Shown here: positions 53,929-63,533 of the stretch, one piece after another
How positions within the stretch are numbered: the stretch's first letter is position 1
Layout: each line of letters begins with the position of its first letter
Notes under the pieces: generated by a model
Databases searched by the model: none
What the model saw: only the letters and a program-made list of their open reading frames with translations
What the model was told of the DNA's origin: nothing
Made by a program: the position numbers and the translations under genes
Assembly: GCF_005116575.1 (NCBI RefSeq)
Contig: NZ_SWCN01000022.1
Location: 24,468-88,467 of the forward strand
Direction: 5' to 3'
Source: Desulforhopalus sp. IMCC35007
Lineage (GTDB): Bacteria; Desulfobacterota; Desulfobulbia; Desulfobulbales; Desulfocapsaceae
DNA: 64,000 nt

Positions 53929-54720
53929 ATGACCTTTATGACAGTCCAACAAACGTATACCTTCCAGAACAATCCGACGTTCAAACACCCCAAGATACGC
54001 TGGCGGGTGATCGAGCACCTGCTCCACAAGATGCTCGATCAGTCATTGCGTGTAAATGAGCCGCTCCCTGGGATCAACGATCTCTGTGAAAATCTCGGGG
54101 TCAGCCGCACTGCTGTTCGTGAAGCGATCAGCGTCCTTGTTGCCAAAGGCATGGTCGCCTCTAAACCTGGTGAAGGGTCGTTTATACAGCCGCTTTCCTC
54201 CTGGATGCTGCTTGACCCTGAAGTTCTATGCTGGCTTCGAGAAAGCGATATGGCCTTATCGATCATCGAACACCTCATGGAAATCAGGTTGATCATGGAA
54301 CCAGAAGCCGCAGCACTCGCCTCTCTACGAGGTAGCATGGAGCAATTTATGTCCATGAACGAGGCTCTCGCCCGAATGAGTTGTGGGGAGAACTTGCGTA
54401 GCCCAGAATCTATCCAGGGTGATATCGATTTCCACAACCTCATCCTCAGCACATCCGGCAATATCTTCTTATCTCGACTTCGAGATCTCTGCATGGTTTC
54501 GGTCGAGCTTGTTGTTCGGCTGACTTTTGAGAGAGTTGAATCCGTCGCGCAAAGCATTGAGAACCACCGGCGACTGCTAGAAGCGATTACCTCTCGGCAG
54601 CCCGATCAAGCAAGGATCGAGGCAAAACGTGTGCTTGGAAAAACCGTGCAGGACCTACGACAAATCAACATTCCATTTCGCAGAGACATCCTCCACCAAC
54701 TCGGTGGCGATAAAGACTGA
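53929..54720 (+). CDS. GntR/FadR-family transcriptional regulator of the gluconate/idonate operon
   Basis: The 263-residue protein has an N-terminal winged helix (about 25-90: NEPLPGINDLCENLGVSRTAVREAISVL then SKPGEGSFI) and a C-terminal FCD helical ligand domain (about 100-245) with EIRLIMEPEAAALA and a metal-binding HN-type FHNLIL. This is the FadR subfamily, often responding to sugar acids. It is the first gene of the gluconate/idonate block, so it probably senses gluconate or 6-phosphogluconate. The next gene starts 42 bases after its stop. Confidence 0.9.
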   Translation: MTFMTVQQTYTFQNNPTFKHPKIRWRVIEHLLHKMLDQSLRVNEPLPGINDLCENLGVSRTAVREAISVLVAKGMVASKPGEGSFIQPLSSWMLLDPEVLCWLRESDMALSIIEHLMEIRLIMEPEAAALASLRGSMEQFMSMNEALARMSCGENLRSPESIQGDIDFHNLILSTSGNIFLSRLRDLCMVSVELVVRLTFERVESVAQSIENHRRLLEAITSRQPDQARIEAKRVLGKTVQDLRQINIPFRRDILHQLGGDKD

Positions 54721-54761
54721 CGCAATAAAAATTCTTTTCCCTGCCCACCGAAGCAGACAAG

Positions 54762-55301
54762 ATGAAATTGAAAACCAATACCTCTGGAAATCCAACGGCA
54801 ATCATCCTTATCGGCCCTATGGGTTGTGGAAAAACGACAATTGGCAAACTACTGAAAGAACAGACCGGTTGGCAATTTATGGATGCCGATGATTATCATC
54901 CGCAGGCAAATATAGACAAGATGGCTGCTGGCCTTGCCTTAAACGATGAAGATCGACACCCATGGCTGCTTCGACTGAGGGCAATGATAGACAAATCAAT
55001 TATCAGAAAAACACCCATCATCCTGGCCTGTTCAGCCCTCAAGCAAAGTTACCGGGAAACACTCGGAATAGATCAGCAGAAGATAGTCTCAGTGTACCTT
55101 AAAGGGGACCCTGATCTGCTCGCCTCACGCATCGGGAACCGCAGCCACCAATATATGAACAAGGGTTTACTCGACAGCCAACTGGCAACCATGGAGGAAC
55201 CAGATGGTGGGCTGACAGTCGATATTGGTACTACCCCTGAGAGTATCGTATCTGAAATTATCACCACTATCCAAGCAAGAACCTCAACAGTGAGAAAGTA
55301 A
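54762..55301 (+). CDS. gntK: Gluconokinase
   Basis: The 179-residue P-loop kinase has GPMGCGKTTIGKLL near 19-32, MDADDYHPQANIDKMAAGLAL near 45 and ACSALKQSYRETL near 95, the gluconokinase pattern. It makes 6-phosphogluconate from gluconate and ATP. Its stop overlaps the start of gnd by one base (TAATG), so the pair is translated in tandem. Confidence 0.95.
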   Translation: MKLKTNTSGNPTAIILIGPMGCGKTTIGKLLKEQTGWQFMDADDYHPQANIDKMAAGLALNDEDRHPWLLRLRAMIDKSIIRKTPIILACSALKQSYRETLGIDQQKIVSVYLKGDPDLLASRIGNRSHQYMNKGLLDSQLATMEEPDGGLTVDIGTTPESIVSEIITTIQARTSTVRK

Positions 55302-56749
55302 TGAAACATACAATAGGAATCGCCGGATTGGCGGTTATGGGCGAAAATCTTGTCCTTAATATGGCATCTAAAGGATTTTCTGTAGCCGTATACAATCGAA
55401 CAGCAGCTAAAACGGAAAAATTTGTCAGCGGCAGGGGAAAAAGCGACAAAATCGAAGGATTTACAAACGTTGCGGACTTTGTCGGTAGCCTGGAAAAGCC
55501 AAGACGTGTCATGATGATGTTAAAAGCGGGCAACCCGGTAGACCAATTCATCGAGCAATTGCTCCCTCACCTTGAAAAGGGCGACATCGTCATCGATGGT
55601 GGTAACTCTAACTATCATGATACCATCCGCCGTCTTGCACTGCTTGAGAAGAAAGGACTTCGCTATATCGGCACCGGCGTGTCGGGTGGGGAGGAGGGAG
55701 CGCTCAAAGGACCGTCCATCATGCCCGGTGGTTCCACCGACGCCTGGCCTTATCTCAAGGATATCTTTACCTCCACATCCGCTCAGCTGGCCGACGGCTC
55801 ATCCTGTTGTGACTGGATGGGGAGTGGCGGGGCCGGTCACTTTGTCAAGATGGTCCATAATGGGATTGAATATGGAGACATGCAGCTGATCTGCGAAACC
55901 TACCAGTTCATGAAAGATGTCCTGGGGATGGATTCCACCGCTATTCACCAAACTTTTGCCACCTGGCAAAAGGGTAATCTTAACAGTTACCTTGTAGAGA
56001 TTACCGCAGATATTACAGCGTACAAGGACAGTGACGGGTCACCACTGCTGGAAAAAATTCTGGATGCTGCAGGACAGAAAGGAACCGGCAAATGGACGGT
56101 AAATGCTGCCCTTGATTGCGGGGTACCTCTATCACTTATTTCCGAATCGGTATTTGCCCGCTGCCTTTCCAACAACGTCGAACTGCGCCAACAGGCAGCG
56201 GAGCACTTTACCGGTGTGGTAACCGCATACAATGGCGATATGAACACCATAATCGATCATCTGGGAGTTGCTCTCTATTGCGCCAAGATCATCTCCTATG
56301 CTCAGGGGTTTGGCTTACTTCAGGCAGCAGGTGATGAGTTTGGCTGGAACCTGGATTTTGCCTCCATCGCCCGCATCTGGCGAGGCGGTTGTATCATTCG
56401 CTCCGTTTTTCTCGACCGGATTGCAGATGCCTACCAAGAGTCACCCCAACCTGCCAATATGCTGCTGGCCCCATACTTCAGAGATACCTTACAAAATGGG
56501 CAGGCCAGCCTTCGCGAAGTTCTGGCAACAGGTATCAGAGCAGGTATCCCTCTGCCTTGCCACAACGCCGCCCTCGCCTATTTTGACGGGTTCCGCAGCG
56601 GCAGACTCCCAGCCAACCTGCTTCAGGCACAGAGGGACTATTTTGGTGCACATATGTACGAGAGAATCGATCGTCCACGAGGTGAGTGGTTCCATACCAA
56701 CTGGACAGGAACAGGCGGCAACACAACATCAACGACTTATTCCAAATAA
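55301..56749 (+). CDS. gnd: 6-phosphogluconate dehydrogenase (decarboxylating)
   Basis: The 482-residue protein has the NADP-binding GLAVMGENLVLNMASKGF near 9, the substrate-binding GTGVSGGEEGALKGPSIMPGG near 127 and KMVHNGIEYGDMQLI near 187 (catalytic Lys). Length and motifs fit the standard enzyme, which turns 6-phosphogluconate into ribulose 5-phosphate and CO2. It overlaps gntK by one base. Confidence 0.95.
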   Translation: MKHTIGIAGLAVMGENLVLNMASKGFSVAVYNRTAAKTEKFVSGRGKSDKIEGFTNVADFVGSLEKPRRVMMMLKAGNPVDQFIEQLLPHLEKGDIVIDGGNSNYHDTIRRLALLEKKGLRYIGTGVSGGEEGALKGPSIMPGGSTDAWPYLKDIFTSTSAQLADGSSCCDWMGSGGAGHFVKMVHNGIEYGDMQLICETYQFMKDVLGMDSTAIHQTFATWQKGNLNSYLVEITADITAYKDSDGSPLLEKILDAAGQKGTGKWTVNAALDCGVPLSLISESVFARCLSNNVELRQQAAEHFTGVVTAYNGDMNTIIDHLGVALYCAKIISYAQGFGLLQAAGDEFGWNLDFASIARIWRGGCIIRSVFLDRIADAYQESPQPANMLLAPYFRDTLQNGQASLREVLATGIRAGIPLPCHNAALAYFDGFRSGRLPANLLQAQRDYFGAHMYERIDRPRGEWFHTNWTGTGGNTTSTTYSK

Positions 56750-56882
56750 TGGTTTATGGCAGTGCCTGATTTTTATTGACGACACTGCAGCTCTCTTGTA
56801 GAGATAACGGGAAAGCACATAAATATTATTTTCTCAATATAAAAATGTTATTTAATACACCTTGAGAGGAGACAGATTTCCC

Positions 56883-57932
56883 ATGGCAAATATTAAAACA
56901 GAGTTTCTTACTTTTGATGCCTGCTATGTCAGGGGAAAAAAAGATCTCTATGTCGCTGCGAAAAAGCTGGAGTACGACCCATCAAAAGAACTGCTCGTTC
57001 GAATAACAAGGGGTGGAATCTGCGGGTCGGACATTCATTATTACCAACATGGCGGTGTTGGGGATTTTATACTCAAACATCCCATGGTTCTGGGCCATGA
57101 GGTTATTGGTGAGACTGTTCCAAATGATGGTTCCAACCCAGTCAAGGTTGCCGTTAATCCTGGTAGACAGTGTAACAACTGTGAATATTGTCTTGAAGGT
57201 AAAAGCAATCAGTGTCTTGATATGCGTTTTTTTGGCAGCGCAATGCGTAACCCCCACGTAGACGGTGGTTTTGCCCAATATGTAGCCGTACGAGCCGACC
57301 AGTGTATCCCATATAATCCCGCCATTGACGAAGATATAATGGCGTTTGCTGAACCGCTTGCGGTGGCAATACATGCTGTCAACCAGGCAGGCACTGTGCT
57401 TGGTAAAAAGGTGCTGGTCACAGGATCCGGACCCATCGGCGCCCTTGTCATTGCAGCCTGCAAAGCAGCAGGTGCAGCAGAAATCGTTGCTACGGATCTG
57501 GTAGAACGTAACCGCCAACTGGCCATCGTCATGGGGGCAACCAGGGCACTTGACCCTATCAAGGCTGACCTTACCCCCTTGAGGAGCGGTAAAGGATATT
57601 TCGATGTGAGTTTCGAGGCTTCCGGGGCCATTCCAGCTATCCAGGGGAATATCGACCTCACCCGAGCAGGCGGCGTAATGGTTCAGGTAGGGATGAACCC
57701 CGGCATGGTCGATCTCCCTTTAACCAGGATGCTCGCGAAGGAAATACGTTTTGTCGGAGCATTTCGCTTTATCAATGAATTTACCACATCAGTACAATGG
57801 CTTGAAAAAGGACTGGTGGATCCTCGCCCCCTATTGACTTCGGTTTTTCATTTCCGGGATGTCGTTAAAGCCATTGAATTGGCGGGTGACAAATCACAGG
57901 CCCTGAAAATTCAGCTCTCGTTTGAAGAATAA
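56883..57932 (+). CDS. idnD: L-idonate 5-dehydrogenase
   Basis: The protein has about 349 residues from the ATG at 56883. It is a zinc-dependent medium-chain dehydrogenase with GGICGSDIHYYQHGGVGDF near 38, GHEVIGE near 69, and the four-Cys structural zinc site CNNCEYCLEGKSNQC near 92-106. FFGSAMRNPHVDGGF near 112 is the IdnD pattern. It oxidises L-idonate to 5-keto-D-gluconate with NAD(P). GAGGAGA lies about 10 bases before the ATG; an in-frame TTG at 56862 is the alternative. Confidence 0.93.
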   Translation: MANIKTEFLTFDACYVRGKKDLYVAAKKLEYDPSKELLVRITRGGICGSDIHYYQHGGVGDFILKHPMVLGHEVIGETVPNDGSNPVKVAVNPGRQCNNCEYCLEGKSNQCLDMRFFGSAMRNPHVDGGFAQYVAVRADQCIPYNPAIDEDIMAFAEPLAVAIHAVNQAGTVLGKKVLVTGSGPIGALVIAACKAAGAAEIVATDLVERNRQLAIVMGATRALDPIKADLTPLRSGKGYFDVSFEASGAIPAIQGNIDLTRAGGVMVQVGMNPGMVDLPLTRMLAKEIRFVGAFRFINEFTTSVQWLEKGLVDPRPLLTSVFHFRDVVKAIELAGDKSQALKIQLSFEE

Positions 57933-57943
57933 GGACTAACATC

Positions 57944-58708
57944 ATGAAAAATCTTTTTGACCTCACGGGCCGCAAGGCTCTCATCACCGGTTCAACACGA
58001 GGGATCGGTAATCTTATGGCCAGAGGCCTCGCCGCCCATGGTGCAAGTATTGTCATTAACGGCACCACCCAGGAGGGGGCCGAAAAGGCTGCCCGTTCCC
58101 TGGTCGCAGAAGGATACACAGCCGATGCTGTCGCCTTTGATGTACGAAATGCGCAGGCTGTTACCAACGGCATCAAGACAATTGAAGAAAACATCGGCCA
58201 GATCGATATTCTCATAAACAACGCAGGGATACAACGCCGTCATCCTTTCCTTGAATTCCCGGAAGACGAATACGATCAGGTCATTGAGGTGAACCAGAAG
58301 TCCGTGTTTCTGGTCTCCCAGGCGGTTGGCAGGTATATGGTAAAACGGGAAGCCGGCAAAATTATCAATATCTGCTCCATGCAGTCCGAACTTGGTCGGG
58401 ATACCATCACTCCGTATGCTGCATCAAAAGGTGCGGTAAAAATGATGACCCGCGGAATGTGCGTTGAACTTGCCCGTTACAATATCCAGATCAACGGTAT
58501 TGCACCCGGTTATTTTAAGAGCGATATGACCAAGGCTCTCGTGGAAGATAAGGATTTTAGTGCATGGCTCTGTAACCGGACACCGGCAAATCGCTGGGGC
58601 GATCCAGAGGAACTGATCGGTGCTGCAGTCTTTCTCAGTTCTAAGGGGTCTGATTTTGTAAACGGTCATCTCATCTTTGTTGATGGGGGAATGTTGGCAG
58701 CTGTATAG
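57944..58708 (+). CDS. idnO: Gluconate 5-dehydrogenase (short-chain dehydrogenase)
   Basis: The 254-residue SDR starts LFDLTGRKALITGSTRGIGN with the cofactor motif near 12-20, has NNAGIQRRHPFLEFPEDEY near 90 and the catalytic YAASKGA near 160. It interconverts 5-keto-gluconate and gluconate. It starts 12 bases after idnD, the same order as the E. coli idnDO pair, and feeds gluconate to GntK. Confidence 0.93.
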   Translation: MKNLFDLTGRKALITGSTRGIGNLMARGLAAHGASIVINGTTQEGAEKAARSLVAEGYTADAVAFDVRNAQAVTNGIKTIEENIGQIDILINNAGIQRRHPFLEFPEDEYDQVIEVNQKSVFLVSQAVGRYMVKREAGKIINICSMQSELGRDTITPYAASKGAVKMMTRGMCVELARYNIQINGIAPGYFKSDMTKALVEDKDFSAWLCNRTPANRWGDPEELIGAAVFLSSKGSDFVNGHLIFVDGGMLAAV

Positions 58709-58802
58709 GGCACTTAAGGGGTCTCTGGTGAGGAGCAAGTTCTGAAAAAAGTTCCTCATGCCTTCAAATAACAACGTGGTCAACTAAACAAAGGAGAAGA
58801 AA

Positions 58803-59816
58803 ATGAAAAAATTATCCATGATGGGTGCATTGGCTCTGTCGGTTTCTATGATAGCGTCAAGTGCGTTTGCCGCCGAAATGAGCTTTAAGTTTGCCAGTAC
58901 TAATGCTGCAGGCGAGCAGGCCTACCAGGTCCAGAAAGAATGGACAGACGCGGTAGAGAAAGCTTCAAATGGCCGGATTAAGATCGATCTGCTACCTCTT
59001 GATGCCGTGGTTAAATCCTCGGATCTTCTGACTGGTGTACGAAATAGTATCATTGATGGTGCGGTATCCACTTCTGCCCATTATGCCGGAGATGATGCCG
59101 GCTTTGGATTGATCGGCGACACCATCAGTGCCTGGAATAGCGATGAAGACATCCTCAAGTTTTACTATTTCGGTGGTGGACTCGAGGTTGTAGACAAGAT
59201 TTTCCAGGCATACGGTGCAAAGCTGATCGGCGTCTGCATCACCGGTGCCGAGTCCCTACCTTCCAAAGTTGAGATACGCAAGGTTGAGGATTTCAAGGGT
59301 GTTAAAATGCGCGCCCCTTCTGGACCAATCCACAAGCTGTTTGCAAAGATGGGTGCAGCTCCCGTCGGTTTACCGGGATCTGAGATCTACACAGCTCTCG
59401 AAAAAGGCGTTATCGATGCGGCCGATTTCTCTACCTTCTCCAACAACCAGCAGCAGGGTGTACACTCCATCGCCAAATATCCGATCTATCCTGGAATCCA
59501 CTCTTCACCCACCGTTCACATCATCATGAACCTCAAAAAGTGGGATGCACTACCTGAGAATGACAAGTTTTTCATGGAAAGATTCTTCAAAGGCCTGGCC
59601 CTTGATTCCCTGCTCAAACCCCATTATGAAGACCGTATCGCCTACAGTACCGCCATAAAAGAGGGCGTCACCCCAGTTGCATGGAGCGACGAGGAAAAAG
59701 CGAAAGTTCGCGCTAATGCCCGTGAAATTTGGGCAGAGATTGCTGATCAGTCTGAAATCGGCAAAATGTATTATGATGCTCTCCAGAAATTTCTGGACGC
59801 TCAGGGGATGAACTAA
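58803..59816 (+). CDS. dctP: TRAP transporter substrate-binding protein DctP
   Basis: The 337-residue exported protein has a signal peptide (MKKLSMMGALALSVSMIASS) and a DctP fold: FKFASTNAAGEQAYQVQKEW at the start, VKMRAPSGPIHKLFAKMGAAPV near 170 and GSEIYTALEKGVIDAAD near 192. The Arg in RAPSG (position about 172) is the usual carboxylate contact. It would bring gluconate or idonate to the DctQM permease. The substrate is inferred from the catabolic genes. Confidence 0.93.
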   Translation: MKKLSMMGALALSVSMIASSAFAAEMSFKFASTNAAGEQAYQVQKEWTDAVEKASNGRIKIDLLPLDAVVKSSDLLTGVRNSIIDGAVSTSAHYAGDDAGFGLIGDTISAWNSDEDILKFYYFGGGLEVVDKIFQAYGAKLIGVCITGAESLPSKVEIRKVEDFKGVKMRAPSGPIHKLFAKMGAAPVGLPGSEIYTALEKGVIDAADFSTFSNNQQQGVHSIAKYPIYPGIHSSPTVHIIMNLKKWDALPENDKFFMERFFKGLALDSLLKPHYEDRIAYSTAIKEGVTPVAWSDEEKAKVRANAREIWAEIADQSEIGKMYYDALQKFLDAQGMN

Positions 59817-59949
59817 CCGGCATTGCTGGACCAGACAGACAAGTTCCATAAAACCCATGAAAGCAGGATCTTTACGCGAAATCCTTTATCCCGAATAAGG
59901 GAACTTTCATAAAAAGTTACATTCTCAATTTTAAAACCTGACATACCGC

Positions 59950-59981
59950 CACCGGGGCCTGTAGCAATACAGTCTCCGGTG
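59950..59981 (+). terminator. Intra-operon hairpin between dctP and dctQ
   Basis: CACCGG (59950-59955) with CCGGTG (59976-59981), and CTGTA (59959-59963) with TACAG (59968-59972), make a stem-loop in the 193-base gap after dctP. Lacking a T tract, it probably acts as an attenuator or 3' stability element that lets more DctP than permease be made. Confidence 0.45.
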
Positions 59982-60009
59982 CGCTCTTTCGTTCTCAGGA
60001 GGGCATTGA

Positions 60010-60549
60010 ATGAAAATGAGCCAACTCATCGACAGGATCTTTATCCGCCTCGGACATTTAGTATCGATTCTGTTTTTAGTCGTCGTCTGTATCAGCTTCT
60101 TTGAAGTGATCATGCGGTATGCTTTCAACTCGCCAACCATCTGGGTCCACGAAACCACTTCGTTTCTGGTAAGCCTCGCGTTGTTGTTTGGAGGCGTTTC
60201 CTGTTATGCTGCCGAAAAGCACATAGCTATGACCTTTATCTCCGACAGCTTTCCAAGAATGGTTCGCTGGTACACGGTACTCTTTGTCGAAACCTGTACT
60301 CTGGTCTTTGCCCTCATGATGGCCTACGGTGCATTCCTGTCGGCAAAAGATGCTTTTATCTCACCGTTTGGCAAATTCCGGATGCAAACGTCTGGTTCTG
60401 CCCTTGATATGCCGTTTCCAGCCCTGAACAAAGGCTTTTTCTTCCTCACCTGTCTTATGCTTATTTTCCTGGTGGTACTGCACCTGCTGCGGCACCTGTC
60501 AATCTACAGAGAAACGAAAGCCAAATGTCTCGCCTCAAAGAAAGGATAA
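60010..60549 (+). CDS. dctQ: TRAP transporter small permease DctQ
   Basis: The 179-residue protein has four membrane helices. RYAFNSPTIWVHETTSFLV near 38 is the DctQ signature. It associates with DctM. AGGAGG lies 7 bases before the ATG. The next gene begins 5 bases after its stop. Confidence 0.92.
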   Translation: MKMSQLIDRIFIRLGHLVSILFLVVVCISFFEVIMRYAFNSPTIWVHETTSFLVSLALLFGGVSCYAAEKHIAMTFISDSFPRMVRWYTVLFVETCTLVFALMMAYGAFLSAKDAFISPFGKFRMQTSGSALDMPFPALNKGFFFLTCLMLIFLVVLHLLRHLSIYRETKAKCLASKKG

Positions 60550-60553
60550 TAAC

Positions 60554-61876
60554 ATGCTGAGTGCCTTGGGTATAGCCACCGGAACACTGATCATCTTTAT
60601 GATGATGTTGTCGTTATTGTTTGTAGGAATGCCGTTGGGATTTATGACTGGCTTTATTGCACTTTCCATGTCTTATTTCTGGTTCGGTAACATCGCAATG
60701 ATGCAGATGGTTGCCAACCGGGTCAGTGATTTCACCACCTCGTACACTTTTATCGCAGTCCCTATGTTCGTTCTTATGGCTACCTTGCTTGATAAAACCG
60801 GTATTGCCCGGGATTTATACAATGCCATGCGAGTCATGGCCGGTCGGATAAGAGGCGGTGTGGCGGTACAGAGCATGGTCGTTGCCGTCATTCTTGCCTC
60901 GATGTCGGGTATTATTGGAGGTGAAACAGTACTGCTCGGCATGCTGGCCCTGCCGCAGATGTTACGCCTTGGTTACAATCAGAAGCTTGCCATCGGTGTG
61001 GTTGTCGGTGGAGGGGCACTGGGTACAATGGTGCCGCCGAGTATCGTTCTGATCATTTACGGTATGACCTCAAACGTATCAATCGGCGACCTGTTTCTGG
61101 CCGCTGTACCTGCCGCGGCAATCCTGTCCAGCATGTACATCCTCTATATTTTGATTATCTGCAGGATATACCCGGATTACGGCCCTGCCATGGATAAAAG
61201 TGAGATGGAGGAGATGACCCGTGAGGATATGAAAAAGATGTTTTTAGACATCCTTATGCCAATCCTTATCGCGGTCTGGATTCTCGGCAGCATCTATGCA
61301 GGAATTGCTTCGGTAACCGAAGCGGCTTGTGTTGGTGTTGTAGGGGTGGGACTGGCCGCAGCCATTCGTGGCGAGCTCAATGTCAAAGTTATTTTCGATG
61401 CATTGAAACACACCATCAGCACCGTTGGCATGATCATCTGGGTTGGTATCGGTGCTACCATGATCATCGGGGTCTACAACCTGATGGGTGGAGATATCTT
61501 TATCAATGACCTGTTTATGGGATTGGATATGCCACCGATTTTCACCATCCTGATTATGATGTTCATCCTACTGATACTTGGCATGTTCCTCGACTGGATT
61601 GGGGTGGCAATGCTGACCATGCCAATCTTCGTACCAATTATCACTAACCTCGGATATGACCCGATCTGGTTCGGCGTTCTCTTTTGTGTCAATATGCAGG
61701 TATCTTTTCTCAGCCCTCCATTCGGCCCTGCCGCCTTTTACTTAAAGAGCGTTGCACCGGAAGGCATTGAACTGACGGACATCTTTAAATCGGTATGGCC
61801 CTTTATAATCATGCAGGTTATCACCCTGGCGATACTGATTACCTTCCCTGAAGTCGTAGAATTTATATACAAATAA
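60554..61876 (+). CDS. dctM: TRAP transporter large permease DctM
   Basis: The 440-residue protein has 11-12 helices. GGETVLLGMLALPQMLRLGYNQKLAIGVVVGGGALGTMVPPSIVLIIYG (around 118-170) is the DctM core, and MFLDWIGVAMLTMPIF near 350 is the second. Substrate uptake is driven by Na+ or H+. It is the last gene of the operon, followed by a strong terminator. Confidence 0.93.
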   Translation: MLSALGIATGTLIIFMMMLSLLFVGMPLGFMTGFIALSMSYFWFGNIAMMQMVANRVSDFTTSYTFIAVPMFVLMATLLDKTGIARDLYNAMRVMAGRIRGGVAVQSMVVAVILASMSGIIGGETVLLGMLALPQMLRLGYNQKLAIGVVVGGGALGTMVPPSIVLIIYGMTSNVSIGDLFLAAVPAAAILSSMYILYILIICRIYPDYGPAMDKSEMEEMTREDMKKMFLDILMPILIAVWILGSIYAGIASVTEAACVGVVGVGLAAAIRGELNVKVIFDALKHTISTVGMIIWVGIGATMIIGVYNLMGGDIFINDLFMGLDMPPIFTILIMMFILLILGMFLDWIGVAMLTMPIFVPIITNLGYDPIWFGVLFCVNMQVSFLSPPFGPAAFYLKSVAPEGIELTDIFKSVWPFIIMQVITLAILITFPEVVEFIYK

Positions 61877-61925
61877 TTTTCTTTACAACGACCCAGAAGG
61901 ACATAAACTCCGTTCACTTCAGATA

Positions 61926-61967
61926 CTTTTGGGGATGATGCTACGATCAATCCCCAAAAGATTTTTT
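61926..61967 (+). terminator. Intrinsic terminator of the gluconate/idonate operon
   Basis: CTTTTGGGGA (61926-61935) pairs perfectly with TCCCCAAAAG (61951-61960), followed by ATTTTTT. It starts 49 bases after the dctM stop. A classic stem plus T tract. Confidence 0.88.
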
Positions 61968-62528
61968 CTGACAGTAAAATTTTCCCCGTCTTGTTTGAGT
62001 CCAGTTTACCGTCGACCAATCAGTCTCAATCTAACCAATCATTTTTCCAACAGGCAGCAGAGCTTTCTGTAGGCGTTATAAGTCCAATCTGAGTTAGGTA
62101 AACCAACGACCGACACAAGGGTTAATGCTCCTCTTACGAAAACACTGACTCTGAGTGCCAGAACTGTGGAGGAACACTTTACATTAACAGAATAACTGCT
62201 ATGGCCCAGAACATCTCACCCGAGGGTTAACAGGAATAGTCGCTCGTTTGAGTAGGTGAAAAGATTCATTACCTTCGATTTGGCAATATTATCTTCAATG
62301 ACAAGTTTCAGAAATCACCTTGTCTTTGGTTATGTTGCGAGATTAGTTATGTTGCTCCATTTCCTGGCAATTTTCGAGTATAAGACGGTTATACGATTTA
62401 GGAGACATTTCGAATTAGTAGGTAGACAAACTGCTTATGATTTGCAGGTTAAAAATCTTTTATTTTCTGCAAATACCATTTCAGTTCAGTATTCCCCAAA
62501 AAGCTCCCTACGAAGTTAAGGAGTAGTT
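61968..62528. other. Intergenic, nothing convincing
   Basis: About 560 bases between the operon terminator and the convergent TfoX-like gene. A plus-strand frame at 62256-62519 with a GTG start lacks a ribosome site and any family. An attC-like pair of short boxes at 62029-62035 and 62093-62099 was considered and set aside. Confidence 0.4.
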
Positions 62529-62855
62529 TTAGTTCGACATCAACTGTATGGACAATGATTCTCCGGCCCACTCTATCAGTTCTTCAGGGTCTTCTAGAAT
62601 ATCACCAGGGACATCATAGTAAGACATGATGGTTGCCCGGTTTGAGAAGGGCTTAAATGGAAATGAACCTTCTGCTTCATATTTTTCCCTGTTGGATTCA
62701 TCAACCCTAAAATACAGGACATCATCCGCGACGATACCAAACATTTTTCCATTCCGGAAGAGTCCTACCCCGCCGAACATTCTACGTGCAGACACTCCAC
62801 CCCACTTTGAGAGTTGATCAAAAATGTAATCTAGAAATCCATTTGATACTGGCAT
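62529..62855 (-). CDS. TfoX N-terminal domain protein
   Basis: The 108-residue protein has the TfoX_N pattern: LDYIFDQLSKWGGVSARRMFGGVGLFRNGKMFGIVADDVLYFRVD, near 8-52. Stand-alone domains of this type are common; their role is not firmly known, and the link to competence applies only to full-length TfoX. It is encoded beside a small membrane protein on the same strand, 12 bases apart. Confidence 0.88.
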   Translation of the reverse strand: MPVSNGFLDYIFDQLSKWGGVSARRMFGGVGLFRNGKMFGIVADDVLYFRVDESNREKYEAEGSFPFKPFSNRATIMSYYDVPGDILEDPEELIEWAGESLSIQLMSN

Positions 62856-62867
62856 CTTAGAAAACCT

Positions 62868-63317
62868 TTATCGGCTTAGTTTTGAGTTATACCGTACATA
62901 CAAACGTGATGCGATAAAAGATGCCACCAACGTTTCAAGTAGGGCCAATGGTAGAACTACAAAAAGGTTACTCCATTCAGCCAGAAGCATATTAGCAGTA
63001 GCAACCCAATAGAGAACGAAGATAAATGCCCAGGACATTACTCCACTAATCACGATGGATTTCAGGTTGTTTCCAAAGACCAGGGCACACAGCCAGAATA
63101 AAAATACATACAGGCAGGTAAGCAGGGTATCCCAGAATCCCCATACAGCCAGAATCTGTATATCCCAGATTTTGCCCATCTCAAGAATATAAGGAAAAAA
63201 CTCCTGCATTTTTGGACGAACATATCCAAGATATCTTACCAGCTCTGAAATGTTCACCCAAAGACTGGTGATGAGTGATATCAACACAAACTCTTTGAGT
63301 ACAAAATTCTTTTTCAT
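62868..63317 (-). CDS. Hypothetical four-helix membrane protein
   Basis: A 149-residue protein from the ATG at 63317 (MKKNFVLKEFVLISLITSLW), with hydrophobic segments near 8-25, 50-70, 82-100 and 108-128. Several Trp residues (WGFWDTLLTCLYVFLFW) lie in the helices. No family recognised. An in-frame start at 63422 exists, but the lysine-rich MKKN start is more typical. It ends 12 bases before the TfoX-like gene. Confidence 0.65.
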   Translation of the reverse strand: MKKNFVLKEFVLISLITSLWVNISELVRYLGYVRPKMQEFFPYILEMGKIWDIQILAVWGFWDTLLTCLYVFLFWLCALVFGNNLKSIVISGVMSWAFIFVLYWVATANMLLAEWSNLFVVLPLALLETLVASFIASRLYVRYNSKLSR

Positions 63318-63533
63318 CACTCTTTCTATTGATTTTAATAGGTTAACATTCAGGTGAAAACACGCGATGTGGCCCAAATTGGTTGCAAGTAACTCACTCC
63401 CCAGTTTCTGCATACGAGACAAAGCCCGGCATAGAAAGGCCGAGATATCCTGTGAAAAGTGGTTTTATCTTGAACTTGAGTAAAGCCCACCTCAAAAGAA
63501 AGGGGAGTTTTTCGATAAATATGACATGTACAG

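Noticed and set aside
62029..62099. Short boxes ATCTAAC and GTTAGGT 71 bases apart, like the ends of an integron attC site, next to cassette-like small genes
   Set aside because: The inner parts do not pair as an attC needs, the following gene gaps (10-12 bases) are too short for more attC sites, and no integrase is seen.
62256..62519. Plus-strand frame of 87 codons after the gluconate operon
   Set aside because: GTG start without a ribosome site, hydrophobic but no family, and A+T-rich; probably chance.
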